Source: Arthrobacter_E sp044748305 (GTDB lineage Bacteria > Actinomycetota > Actinomycetes > Actinomycetales > Micrococcaceae). From it: a stretch of 64,000 bases of DNA. Shown here one piece after another: positions 41,025-49,441 of this stretch (positions are counted from its first letter, which is position 1; each line of letters opens with the position of its first letter). The position numbers were made by a program, and so were the translations under genes. Below the pieces are notes generated by a model that saw only the letters and a program-made list of their open reading frames with translations, did not search any database and had not been told where the DNA came from. The stretch covers positions 62,001 through 126,000 of the forward strand of contig NZ_JBIVFT010000003.1 in assembly GCF_044748305.1 (NCBI RefSeq), read 5' to 3'.

Positions 41025-41048
41025 TTGGATTTAACCCAATACTATTGG
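41025..41048. promoter_or_regulatory. Operator-like repeats between kinase and aldolase genes
   Basis: TTGG (41025-41028), CCAA (41036-41039) and TTGG (41045-41048) form two overlapping dyads in an AT-rich stretch between the divergent starts. DeoR- or LacI-type repressors use such short inverted arms; the two DeoR proteins nearby are candidates. Confidence 0.45.
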
Positions 41049-41084
41049 AAATAACTTCTCCGCCCAAGACCCTGAGAGTCCCGA

Positions 41085-41915
41085 ATGCCCCTCGTCACCA
41101 CCGCCGAACTCGTCGCCGACGCGCAAGCCCGCCAGGCCGCCGTCGTCGCCTTCAACGTCATCACCCTCGAACACGCCCAGGGGATCCTGGCCGGTGCCGA
41201 ACGCGCCGGCCGGCCCGTCATCCTGCAGCTGAGCCAGAACGCGGTGACGTACCACGGCTCCCCCACCGCCATCGCGGCGGCCATCACGGCCGCGGCCCGC
41301 GAATCCGGGGCTGACGCCTCGCTCCACCTGGACCACATCACCGACGTCGACCTGCTCCAGCGGGCCGCAGCACTGGGCGCCAGCTCCGCCATGTACGACG
41401 GCGCGCACCTGCCGTTCACGGAGAACGTCGCCCAGACCCGCGCCATGGTGGAGTGGGGTGCGGCGCACGGCGTCTGGATCGAGGCGGAACTGGGCGAGAT
41501 CGGCGGCAAGGACGGGGCCCACGCACCCGGTGTCCGCACCGACCCCAGCGAGGCCCGCCGGTTCGTGGACGACACCGGAGTGGCGGCGCTGGCCGTCGCG
41601 GTCGGTTCCTCGCACGCCATGACCGAACAGACCGCGGCCCTGGATCGGGCCCTCATCCGGAGCCTCGCCGCCGTTGTTCCGGTACCGCTCGTGCTGCACG
41701 GCTCCTCGGGAGTGCCCGACGAAGAACTGCGCCGGGCCGTGGCGAGCGGGATGGTGAAGATCAACGTCGGCACAGCGCTCAACGTCGCCTTCACCGGCGC
41801 GGTCCGCAGCGCCCTGGACGCGAACCCCGCCCTGACGGACCCGCGCAAGTATTCCGCCCCGGCCCGCACGGCCGTCGCCGTCGCCGTCGAACACGTTCTG
41901 AACGTCCTCGCCTGA
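41085..41915 (+). CDS. Class II ketose-bisphosphate aldolase (tagatose/fructose type)
   Basis: 276 residues, the GatY/KbaY size. Zinc ligands and active site: SLHLDHITDVDL, VHG-type loop VLHGSSGVPDEELRRAVASGMVKINVGT, and EAELGEIGGKDG. It splits tagatose- or fructose-1,6-bisphosphate into dihydroxyacetone phosphate and glyceraldehyde 3-phosphate. Divergent from the PfkB kinase that would make its substrate. Confidence 0.9.
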   Translation: MPLVTTAELVADAQARQAAVVAFNVITLEHAQGILAGAERAGRPVILQLSQNAVTYHGSPTAIAAAITAAARESGADASLHLDHITDVDLLQRAAALGASSAMYDGAHLPFTENVAQTRAMVEWGAAHGVWIEAELGEIGGKDGAHAPGVRTDPSEARRFVDDTGVAALAVAVGSSHAMTEQTAALDRALIRSLAAVVPVPLVLHGSSGVPDEELRRAVASGMVKINVGTALNVAFTGAVRSALDANPALTDPRKYSAPARTAVAVAVEHVLNVLA

Positions 41916-41933
41916 GGCGCCTCCCACTCCCCT

Positions 41934-42000
41934 GCTCGCGAGATGCCAGTTGAGCACAGTCCCGGAGCTTGGGACTGTGCTCAACTGGCATCTCGCGAGC
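41934..42000. terminator. Long perfect hairpin (class A), 30-bp stem
   Basis: Arms 41934-41963 and 41971-42000 are exact complements with a 7-nt loop. It lies between the convergent aldolase and xylulokinase genes. Arm GCTCGCGAGATGCCAGTTGA matches classes at 2272 and 25468 closely. Confidence 0.85.
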
Positions 42001-42014
42001 CGAGGCAGGGCATC

Positions 42015-43427
42015 TCAGCCCAGATACCCTGCGGACCAGTGCCGGAAAGCGCTCAAGGCCACGCCGTCTCCCAGTGTCTGCGGGACCAGGTGCCCCTCCT
42101 GCCGCCAGCTCGGAAACTCGCCCTTCAGGACACCCGCCGCCTGGAGCGCCGCGCCCCGGGCCACATACTCGTCCGGGGCCGGCACCAGGACCGGCAGCCC
42201 GAAGATGTCAGCGGCCACGGCGCGGGCGGTCGCGGCCTGACTGCCTCCGCCCACCAGGATCACGCGCCGAGCCTTGGCCCCTTGGGCTTCGAGGGCATCG
42301 AGCCCCAGCGCCAAGGAGGCGATGACCCCCTCGAAGCCGGCACGGGCCACATTCCCCGGCGTGAAGTTGTCCAAGGTCATCCCGTGCAGGCCACCCTTGG
42401 CGTGCGGCAGATTCGGGGTCCGCTCTCCCTCGAAGTACGGAACCATCGTCAACCCGCCGGCCCCGGGCCGGGCCGCGCTCGCCAAGGCGTCGAGCCCTTC
42501 CAGGGAGACGCCCAGGACCGTCGCGGTCGCGTCGAACACCCGGGCCGCGTTGAGCGTGCAGACCAGCGGCAGGAAGTGCCCTGCGGCATCGGCGAAACCG
42601 GCGACCACACCGGACGGGTCATGCCCGGGCTCAGGCGAGACCGCGAAAATGGTCCCGGAGGTTCCGAGCGAGACCACCACGTCTCCCAGCTGCGCACCCA
42701 CACCCAGGGCCGCCGCCGCGTTGTCCCCGGCGCCCGGCCCCAGAAGCTGCCCCGAGGGCAGGCGCCCCGCGGCTTCCAATGGCCCGAGCACGCGCGGCAG
42801 GACGACGTCGTGCCCCAGGATGTCCCGCACCACCTCCGGAAGGTACGCATCGCGAACGGCGGAGAAGTACCCGGTCCCCGAAGCGTCCGAACGGTCCGTG
42901 ACGAGGGACCCGAAGTCGGCCTTGCCGGGGCCGTATCCGGCCAGACGCCATTGCAGCCAATCGTGGGGCAGGCACACCGCGGCGACTTTTCGGGCATTGG
43001 CGGGCTCATTCGCTGCGAGCCAATGCAGTTTGGACACGGTGAGTGAGGCGACCGGGACCGTCCCGGTGGCCTGTGCCCAGTGTTCCCGGCCCAGTTCCGG
43101 GGTGGGGCCGGCCGCGGCCACGAGCCGTTCCGCGTCCGGGGCGGAGCGGATGTCGTTCCAGAGCAGCGCGGGCCTGATCACCTCGCCTCGCTCATCCAGG
43201 CAGACCATGCCATGCTGCTGCCCTGCGATCGAGACGGCGGCCACGTCATCCAGACCGCCTGCCTGCCGCAAGGCCTCCTGCAGCGCATCCCACCAGCGTT
43301 CGGGGTCCACTTCCGTGCCCTGCGGATGACGCGCCCAGCCGCGGCGGAGCAGTTCACCGCTGTCGGCGTCCCGGATCGTGACCTTGCAGGACTGGGTGGA
43401 GGTGTCGATCCCCGCGACGAGTGCCAC
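42015..43427 (-). CDS. xylB: Xylulokinase
   Basis: 470 residues, FGGY family. AGIDTSTQSCKVTIRD is the first phosphate loop; AVSIAGQQHGMVCLDERGEV is the substrate region with the QHGMV motif typical of xylulokinases; GAGDNAAAALGVG and ILVGGGSQAATARAVAADIFG complete the ATP site. It phosphorylates D-xylulose to D-xylulose 5-phosphate. The GTG start directly follows the stop of the mannitol/arabitol dehydrogenase gene (no gap), showing a two-gene operon. Confidence 0.92.
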   Translation of the reverse strand: MALVAGIDTSTQSCKVTIRDADSGELLRRGWARHPQGTEVDPERWWDALQEALRQAGGLDDVAAVSIAGQQHGMVCLDERGEVIRPALLWNDIRSAPDAERLVAAAGPTPELGREHWAQATGTVPVASLTVSKLHWLAANEPANARKVAAVCLPHDWLQWRLAGYGPGKADFGSLVTDRSDASGTGYFSAVRDAYLPEVVRDILGHDVVLPRVLGPLEAAGRLPSGQLLGPGAGDNAAAALGVGAQLGDVVVSLGTSGTIFAVSPEPGHDPSGVVAGFADAAGHFLPLVCTLNAARVFDATATVLGVSLEGLDALASAARPGAGGLTMVPYFEGERTPNLPHAKGGLHGMTLDNFTPGNVARAGFEGVIASLALGLDALEAQGAKARRVILVGGGSQAATARAVAADIFGLPVLVPAPDEYVARGAALQAAGVLKGEFPSWRQEGHLVPQTLGDGVALSAFRHWSAGYLG

Positions 43428-44945
43428 TCAGGCCTCCCCGCCCACCAGGCCGGCCACGGTGGCAGCGGCTCCTCGGGTGTGCAGGCCGGTCAAAGCCTCC
43501 AGGTACGGTGCGGTGAAGCGCGCATCGTCCGCGAGGTCGCCGAACAGCTCGCGCTGCGCCACGAACACCAGCGGTTCCTCCCGTTGACGGCCGGCGGCGG
43601 CCATCAGCTCTTCCTTCAGGCGGTCGACGACGGCGATCGGCTCGCCCGCCTCGTCCACGCCCTCGGCGTAGCGCGCCCAGGAGGCGACGACGGCGGCACT
43701 GCGGAACACCTCGCGCGGCTCCCCGGCGTCGTCGGCTGCGAGGTTCTCGCGGATCACCGGGAGCAGCCACTTGGGGATCCGGTCGGAGCTCTCGGCGCAC
43801 AGCCGCGCCAGGGTGTCTCTGATGTGTTCGTTGGAGAAGCGCTCGATCAGCTGGCTTCGGTAGGCCGGGAGATCCACGCCGGGCACCGCTCGAAGCGTGG
43901 GAGTCGCCTCATGCTCCATGTAGTCGAGCAGGAGTCTGGCGATCTCCGGATCCTGGGCCGCCTCGTGCGCGAAGCGGTGGCCTGCGAGGTAGCCGAAGTA
44001 GGCCATGGCCTGGTGACTGGCATTCAGCAGCCGGAGCTTCATGAGTTCGTAAGGCTCCACATCCGGCACCAGCTGGACCCCGGCGTCCTGATACGGCGGA
44101 CGCCCCGGCCCGTCGTCGGAGTGGACGAAGTGGTCCTCCAGGACCCATTGGGTGAACGGTTCGCAGACCACGGGCCAGGAATCCTCGTAACCGTAGTCCG
44201 CCGCGACATCCGCCCGGTCCTTCGCCGTGGTGACGGGCGTGATGCGGTCCACCATGGAATTCGGGAACGGCACCTCATCTTCGATCCAGGCCGCGAGTTC
44301 GGCGTCCTTGAGGCGAGCGAACGCCGTGAACATCTTGCGGGCCACGTCACCGTTGCCTTGGATGTTGTCGCAGGACATGATCGTGAACGGCGGCACTCGG
44401 CGGGCACGACGGCGGGCCAGCGCCTCCGTGACCAAGCCGAACACCGTGCCGGGGATGGCGCCTTCGGCGAGGTCGGCGACGACCGCCGGGGCGGCGTCGT
44501 CGAACTCTCCCGTGACGTGGTGGAAGTTGTAGCCGCCCTCGGTGATCGTCAGCGAGACGATCCGGGTCCGGGGTGAAGCCAGTTTCTCCAGGACCGCCTC
44601 GGGACTGTCCCGCGCGAAGAGGTACTCGATGAGGGAACCGACGACGCGCGGGCTGCGGCTGCCGTCAGCGTGTTTGACCACCACGGTGTAGAGACAGTCC
44701 TGGGCGTCCATGGCCTCCTTCATGGCGCGGTCCTGCGGCAGGACACCGACTCCGCAGATGCCCCAGTCGAGCGCCTTTCCCTGGTTCATGAGCTCGTCCA
44801 GATAGACGGCCTGATGGGCCCGGTGAAAGCCGCCGACACCGAAGTGCACGATTCCCGTCGTGACGGCCGCGCGGTCATAGCGCGGGAGGCCGACGGCACT
44901 GCCGGGACGCAGCCCGGCGAGCACGGCCGAGGAGAGCTGAGGCAT
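43428..44945 (-). CDS. Mannitol 2-dehydrogenase / D-arabitol 4-dehydrogenase
   Basis: 505 residues from the ATG at 44945, where GGAAGGA precedes it. Long-chain polyol dehydrogenase family: IVHFGVGGFHRAHQAVYLDEL is the NAD-binding start, IMSCDNIQGNG and the catalytic Lys/Asn/His block MKLRLLNASHQAMAYFGYLAG follow. It converts mannitol to fructose or D-arabitol to D-xylulose. Coupling to xylulokinase favours the arabitol route, though mannitol is also possible. Confidence 0.9.
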   Translation of the reverse strand: MPQLSSAVLAGLRPGSAVGLPRYDRAAVTTGIVHFGVGGFHRAHQAVYLDELMNQGKALDWGICGVGVLPQDRAMKEAMDAQDCLYTVVVKHADGSRSPRVVGSLIEYLFARDSPEAVLEKLASPRTRIVSLTITEGGYNFHHVTGEFDDAAPAVVADLAEGAIPGTVFGLVTEALARRRARRVPPFTIMSCDNIQGNGDVARKMFTAFARLKDAELAAWIEDEVPFPNSMVDRITPVTTAKDRADVAADYGYEDSWPVVCEPFTQWVLEDHFVHSDDGPGRPPYQDAGVQLVPDVEPYELMKLRLLNASHQAMAYFGYLAGHRFAHEAAQDPEIARLLLDYMEHEATPTLRAVPGVDLPAYRSQLIERFSNEHIRDTLARLCAESSDRIPKWLLPVIRENLAADDAGEPREVFRSAAVVASWARYAEGVDEAGEPIAVVDRLKEELMAAAGRQREEPLVFVAQRELFGDLADDARFTAPYLEALTGLHTRGAAATVAGLVGGEA

Positions 44946-45166
44946 GGGGTTCCTTCCGGGTCCGGCTCGGGATGCCGGGGCATCACGGCCTGTGACGGGT
45001 GTGGGCTCCAGGCTCTGCGATCCGGCACGCCCACGGCAAGGGTCATGGTCGGAACGGTCGCAAACGGGCACGGCGCGGCGAGCTGCGTCGCGCTGCCCTG
45101 CGCTGCGAGCAATGCGACGGCCCCCGGAGGCTTCCGGAACGGCCGGAGGATTCCCGGACAGATCTC

Positions 45167-45211
45167 TTGACCTGTCTCGCAAGGGAGCGTACTTTCCAAT
45201 TAGGAAAGTAC
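45167..45211 (+). promoter_or_regulatory. Promoter with overlapping dyad operator before the membrane protein/regulator operon
   Basis: TTGACC (45167-45172), a 17-bp spacer and TACTTT (45190-45195) form a good sigma-A promoter. The dyad GTACTTTCC-AATTA-GGAAAGTAC (45189-45211) is perfect over 9 bp and covers the -10 box. The winged-helix regulator encoded second in the operon is the natural candidate to bind it, giving autorepression. Confidence 0.75.
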
Positions 45212-45228
45212 TTGCCTGGAGGTGCGAA

Positions 45229-45717
45229 ATGTCAGATCCGGTGACGCCCGCGGAAGCCACGCGGGCCTTGGGAGAGATCGATGACCGGAGCGAGCAGGTC
45301 ATTCGTCGACGGGTCTTCCCCGCCTGGTGGTGGTGGAGCTACGCGGCGCTCTTCACGGCTCTCGCAGCATCAATGGAGATCGCCTCGGGGTCGTTTTTCG
45401 CCGTCGGCATCGGCCTCTTCGTGATCGCCTCGTTCGTGATCGACGTACCCGTGCGCCGCGCGGCGGGCACCGCCGCACCTCGGCGGGGCATCGGCGGCCC
45501 GGGAACCACCCGAAGGACCCTGATCGGACTGGCGGCTTTCGTCGTCTCCCTGGTCATCATCGGGCTGGCCACAGGGCTTCTTCTCAAGGCCCTGGCGGTC
45601 CCCTATCCGGGGACCATTGCGGCCGCCGTCGTGGGAATCGCGTTCGCCATCGCAGGCCCGATGCTGGTGAGGCGGGATGCCTCGGCACTGGTCCGCCACT
45701 CAAGGATCGCGCCGTGA
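45229..45717 (+). CDS. Small four-helix membrane protein, partner of winged-helix regulator
   Basis: 162 residues with a charged N-terminus (TRALGEIDDRSEQVIRRRV), then two pairs of membrane helices (about 30-72 and 97-145). No conserved family name is recognised, but membrane protein plus small winged-helix regulator pairs of this type are widespread in actinobacteria. TGGAGGTG precedes the ATG. Its stop overlaps the next GTG start. Confidence 0.8.
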   Translation: MSDPVTPAEATRALGEIDDRSEQVIRRRVFPAWWWWSYAALFTALAASMEIASGSFFAVGIGLFVIASFVIDVPVRRAAGTAAPRRGIGGPGTTRRTLIGLAAFVVSLVIIGLATGLLLKALAVPYPGTIAAAVVGIAFAIAGPMLVRRDASALVRHSRIAP

Positions 45718-46055
45718 GCGAAGCGCGCTTCGACCACCTGATTCACGCGCCGACGCGGCTTTCACTGGTCGCATTCCTCGCGGCGACGGCCTGGGCCGAC
45801 TTCAAAGTCCTGAAGGAGAGCATCGAGCTCTCAGACTCGGCCCTGTCCAAACAGCTTTCAACCCTGGAAGCGGCGGGCTACGTTGAGATCCGCAAGGATT
45901 TCGTGGGCAAGCGCCCGCGCACGTCAGCTCGGCTCACACCGGCCGGGCGGACCGCATTCGAGCGGCACGTCCTGGCCCTCCGTGAGATCGTCTCCGGCGG
46001 CCGGGGACGCCAGGCGGAAGAAGCACTCACCTCGGCGGATGCGCCCGGGCGGTGA
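45714..46055 (+). CDS. Winged-helix transcriptional regulator (MarR/PadR-like)
   Basis: 113 residues from the GTG at 45714. One winged-helix domain: RFDHLIHAPTRLSLVAFLAA, FKVLKESIELSDSALSKQLSTLEAAGYVEIRKDFVGKRPRTSARLTPAGRTAFERHV. Overlaps the membrane-protein gene by 4 bp and probably binds the dyad upstream of that gene, controlling the pair. Confidence 0.88.
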   Translation: MSEARFDHLIHAPTRLSLVAFLAATAWADFKVLKESIELSDSALSKQLSTLEAAGYVEIRKDFVGKRPRTSARLTPAGRTAFERHVLALREIVSGGRGRQAEEALTSADAPGR

Positions 46056-46188
46056 GCGGCGGCCTCAGGGCCGGCCGAGCCCGTCCTTCACCGCGACCGG
46101 GCACGCAACATCGATATGACATTTTTCCCATCAGTGACAGGTAGGACATCTGCATATAACATGACTGCTGTTGTCACAATCATGACAA

Positions 46189-46213
46189 GGTGTCGATCGC
46201 TATGGTCGACACC
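46189..46213. promoter_or_regulatory. Inverted repeat upstream of the glutamic peptidase gene
   Basis: GGTGTCGA (46189-46196) pairs with TCGACACC (46206-46213). Several TGACA/TGTCA words lie just before it. It is in the 5' leader of the peptidase gene and may be an operator or mRNA stem. Confidence 0.4.
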
Positions 46214-46267
46214 CGCTCCATTTGCACGCACACTCACCGCGCGCAGATGTTCCTCTAAGGATGATCG

Positions 46268-47005
46268 ATGAAGAAATCCGTAGGAATCATTGCTGGATCG
46301 CTGGCCGCACTGGTGCTTCTCAGCGCCGGCCCCTCCCCCGCTTTCGCTGCCGAAGGACCTTCCGGCACCGCGAGCTTCGCCCATCACACCGCCAACGTGA
46401 AGTCCTCCAGCACCTCGGGCAACTGGTCCGGATACGCCCAGAGTGCCGGTGGCTACAGCTCCGCCTCTGCGACATGGACGGTCCCGACGGTCACAACCTC
46501 CAGCACCAACAAGTACGCAACCACCTGGGTCGGCATCGACGGCTGGTCGAACAGCAACCTGATCCAAACCGGTACAGAAGAAGACACTGTCGGCGGCAAA
46601 GCCGTCTACTACGCCTGGTGGGAGATTCTCCCCGCGGTGCAAACCCGCATCAATCTGGCTGTCAGCCCGGGGAACTCCATCACCGGGACCGTGGCCAAGG
46701 TCAGCGGGAACACCTGGAGTATCACGCTGAAGAACAACACCACCGGTCAGTCATTCACCACCAATCAGAACTACACGGGCCCGGCCAGCGACGTGGAGTA
46801 CATCCACGAGGCAACCCAGATCAATGGCACGATCGCCCCGATGGCCCAGACCACCCCCGTGACCTTCACCGGACTCACTGAGAACGGCACCAACCCGAAC
46901 CTCACGGCGGATCAGAAGGTGTCCATGGTTCAGAACGGCGTCACGGTGGAAACCCCGGACAATCCCAGCAGCGGAAACAGCTTCACCGACCGCTACACCG
47001 GCTGA
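46268..47005 (+). CDS. Secreted G1-family glutamic endopeptidase (eqolisin-like)
   Basis: 245 residues. Sec signal peptide (MKKSVGIIAGSLAALVLL...PAFAA). The mature domain has the G1 pattern: SGNWSGYAQSAGGY, TWVGIDGWSNSNLIQTGTEED with the candidate catalytic Gln, AVYYAWWEILP, and the candidate catalytic Glu in DVEYIHEATQING. G1 enzymes are acid peptidases best known from fungi; bacterial ones are fewer. It probably digests proteins outside the cell at low pH. Monocistronic, with an AAGGATGATCG leader at the start. Confidence 0.88.
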   Translation: MKKSVGIIAGSLAALVLLSAGPSPAFAAEGPSGTASFAHHTANVKSSSTSGNWSGYAQSAGGYSSASATWTVPTVTTSSTNKYATTWVGIDGWSNSNLIQTGTEEDTVGGKAVYYAWWEILPAVQTRINLAVSPGNSITGTVAKVSGNTWSITLKNNTTGQSFTTNQNYTGPASDVEYIHEATQINGTIAPMAQTTPVTFTGLTENGTNPNLTADQKVSMVQNGVTVETPDNPSSGNSFTDRYTG

Positions 47006-47154
47006 TCCGAGCGGTGGTGCGGCCCGACCGGTTCAACGGCCGGGCCGCTACACCGGCTCCCGCACCATGGCCGCGCCTCGACGCGAAGCACCGTTCTGAT
47101 AAAAGATCCTCGACGAGAAGGCTCCCGGCACCTTCTCTCGGAGAGAATGACGTC

Positions 47155-47610
47155 ATGGGAATCATCGGATTGCTCGGCGTGCTGCTGTGGAGCGGAGTCG
47201 CGCTCATCGTTGCAGCCGTGCTCTATGCCGTGATCGCGCCCCGGCTGGGAGACCGCGCGAAGACGAGACCACGGGCCGAGCGTCCGGCCGTCTTCTCGGC
47301 GATGGCGCTGGGCATGTTGGCGGTCATCGTGGCCGGCACCTGGTCATGGAGCATCGCCTCTGAGACGAGCAAGCGATATGACCCCGCCGAGGTCCTCTCC
47401 AAGGTCCGCGGTACCGAGCAGCAGGATCTCGCGAGCTGGTCCACGGACGATCTGAACCGCTCGGATGAGAGCCTGAAGAAACGTCAGGATGAGTTGGGTG
47501 ATTGCAAGGCTGCGCCCGAGGCCGATCGCCCCGACTGCGTCAAGGAACGACTTCTCCTCGAACTCGCCCGGGCCAAGCTCTATGCGGCCACGACCGCGCA
47601 CACCGGGTGA
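47155..47610 (+). CDS. Hypothetical two-helix membrane protein
   Basis: 151 residues from the ATG at 47155. Helices at about 3-25 and 48-68; the C-terminal 80 residues are highly charged and helical (SKVRGTEQQDLASWSTDDLNRSDESLKKRQDELGDCK) with two Cys near each other. No family recognised. GGAGAG precedes the start by about 8 nt. Convergent with the MFS gene 13 bp away. Confidence 0.7.
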   Translation: MGIIGLLGVLLWSGVALIVAAVLYAVIAPRLGDRAKTRPRAERPAVFSAMALGMLAVIVAGTWSWSIASETSKRYDPAEVLSKVRGTEQQDLASWSTDDLNRSDESLKKRQDELGDCKAAPEADRPDCVKERLLLELARAKLYAATTAHTG

Positions 47611-47623
47611 GGGACGGATCCGA

Positions 47624-48949
47624 CTACTCGAGTCCTGAAGCCGGCTGATCCACCGTCCGCCGTCGCCCCGCCGTCGCACGGCGGTACAGCCGCGGGAACA
47701 CCGCACCGAGCAGAAGTACGACGACGGCGACTCCCACCAGGACCGGTTGAAGAGCCGCTGCATACGCCCCGGCGTGCCCCGACTGGCCGGCCGCGATCCG
47801 TTCAGCTTCCCCTGCCACGTCGGGCTGCGCACGAATCGATGCGGTCAGGGCGGCGCTGTAGAGCGCGACGAACACCGCTTCGCTGCCGATGCGGAAGAAA
47901 TTCAGCAATCCTGCCGCGGTGCCACTTTGCTCGGGCGGCACGAACGACAGTGCCCGCCCGTCCACGATCCCCAGCGGCAGCCCGAAGCCAAGTCCGGCGA
48001 AGACCATCGGGATGGCGATCAGTGCGGGCGGCAGCTCGGGTCGCAGGAGCAGCAGGCCCAGCGGTGCGATCAGCAGACACGCCAAGGCGAGGAGAGAGAT
48101 GGCCGCAGCGCCGACCCGGAGGCGGTGCTGCGTCACCCGATGCACCGCCGTCGGCGCCAGCAGAACGGGAAGCGTCATGAAGAGCATCATCGTCCCCGCC
48201 TCGGCCGCGGAAAAGTCGTGCACCGCCTGAAGAGCAGCCGGCAGATACGTGAGGAGCGTGACGAAACCGACCGCACCGGCCACGGGGATCAAGGTCATCG
48301 ACAGGAAACCGGGATTGCGCAGCAGACCGAGGTCGAGCATCGGGCCTCCGCCGCTCTTCGCAACAGGACGACGGGGAAGAACGAAGCTGCCGAACAAAGC
48401 GATCAACAGCACCACCGCGTGAGCAAGGAACACCGCCCGCCACCCGAGGAACCCGATCAGCACACCCGAAATGCTCGGTCCCGCGGCCAGCCCCAAGCCG
48501 TTGATCGTCCCGAACGCCGCAAACGCCCTGGCACGGGCCGGCCCCTCGTAGCTTCGCGAGATCGTCGCCGTCGCGCCGGTGATGACCGCAGCAGCTCCGA
48601 CCCCGGCCAGAGCCCGCGCAAGGTCGAGGACCACAAGATTCGGGCTGACTCCGCTCGCCACAGAACCGATCACCACCAGGAGCACGCCCCAGGAGAACGC
48701 CCGGGCGGAGCCGATCCGGTCGGCGACCGGACCCCACAACACGGTGCACAAGGCGAACGCGATGTTGAAACCGTTCACCACTCCCTGCAGCAGGACCGGG
48801 TCAGTTCCCAGCTCGGCGGAGATCACGGGCAACCCCACCGCCGTCCCCGCGATCGACAGGGGGATGACGAACTGCGCCAGAAGGATCACCGGCAACACCA
48901 ATCGGCGCGTTGCGGGTGCGTGCTCAACAGTCAGGGACGGCCCGGTCAT
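47624..48949 (-). CDS. MFS-family multidrug efflux transporter
   Basis: 441 residues, twelve membrane helices. Motif A-like loop between helices 2 and 3 (WGPVADRIGSARAFSWGVLL), motif C-like GLGLAAGPSISGVLIGFLGW typical of drug/H+ antiporters, and a C-terminal Arg-rich tail. Divergent from an ArsR-type regulator with a clear operator between, which suggests ligand-induced efflux. Confidence 0.9.
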   Translation of the reverse strand: MTGPSLTVEHAPATRRLVLPVILLAQFVIPLSIAGTAVGLPVISAELGTDPVLLQGVVNGFNIAFALCTVLWGPVADRIGSARAFSWGVLLVVIGSVASGVSPNLVVLDLARALAGVGAAAVITGATATISRSYEGPARARAFAAFGTINGLGLAAGPSISGVLIGFLGWRAVFLAHAVVLLIALFGSFVLPRRPVAKSGGGPMLDLGLLRNPGFLSMTLIPVAGAVGFVTLLTYLPAALQAVHDFSAAEAGTMMLFMTLPVLLAPTAVHRVTQHRLRVGAAAISLLALACLLIAPLGLLLLRPELPPALIAIPMVFAGLGFGLPLGIVDGRALSFVPPEQSGTAAGLLNFFRIGSEAVFVALYSAALTASIRAQPDVAGEAERIAAGQSGHAGAYAAALQPVLVGVAVVVLLLGAVFPRLYRRATAGRRRTVDQPASGLE

Positions 48950-48967
48950 GAGGTGTGACTTTCGACG

Positions 48968-48991
48968 TAGGTACGAATCATTACGAACCTA
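48968..48991. promoter_or_regulatory. Operator dyad between MFS pump and ArsR regulator
   Basis: TAGGTACG (48968-48975) and CGAACCTA (48984-48991) are inverted arms with one A/T variation around 8 bp. Placed 19 bp before the MFS start, it fits an ArsR-type dimer site blocking the pump promoter. Confidence 0.65.
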
Positions 48992-49043
48992 TCGTGGCCC
49001 CGCCGAAGGTATGATGCAAGTAGAACCTAAAGGAGTTGATGAG

Positions 49044-49388
49044 ATGCCGGACGCGGAAGGTCACCCCGAGAGAGGCGAAATCGAGCTCGGGCACGTTCTC
49101 GGAGCACTCAGCGACCCTCTGCGTCGGCATGTGATCCATGAGCTGTTGCACGGCGACGACGGCGTGGAACGCACCTGCACCAGTTTCGGGCTTCCGGTTT
49201 CAAAGTCGACCCGCACCCATCACTTCCGGGTCCTGCGTGAAGCAGGCCTGGTGCGACAGGTCGACCGCGGGAACATGCGGGGTGTGACGCTCCGGCGCGA
49301 CGACATCGAACAGCGGTTTCCAGGCCTCCTCGACGTCATCGCGAAGGACGATTCCGGTCTCCCCACGGCACACGGCAACCGAGGATAG
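49044..49388 (+). CDS. ArsR-family transcriptional regulator
   Basis: 114 residues. GALSDPLRRHVIHELLHG, then the recognition part LPVSKSTRTHHFRVLREAGLV and wing RQVDRGNMRGVTLRRDDIE. Metal-binding CxC motif is absent, so it likely senses an organic compound or uses another mechanism. AAGGAG lies upstream of the ATG at 49044. Divergent from the MFS gene, which is the probable target. Confidence 0.9.
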   Translation: MPDAEGHPERGEIELGHVLGALSDPLRRHVIHELLHGDDGVERTCTSFGLPVSKSTRTHHFRVLREAGLVRQVDRGNMRGVTLRRDDIEQRFPGLLDVIAKDDSGLPTAHGNRG

Positions 49389-49441
49389 CGCCGCATTTTC
49401 GATCTCTCAGCGGGTTTCGGCGTCGGCTGTCGAGCACTCAT

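Noticed and set aside
2272..42000. CRISPR array made of the recurring repeats
   Set aside because: The repeats are single palindromes many kilobases apart, with no spacers and no cas genes.
44946..45166. Riboswitch or small gene in the GC-rich stretch before the membrane protein/regulator operon
   Set aside because: No known riboswitch core or convincing coding bias was seen; it looks like plain divergent intergenic sequence.
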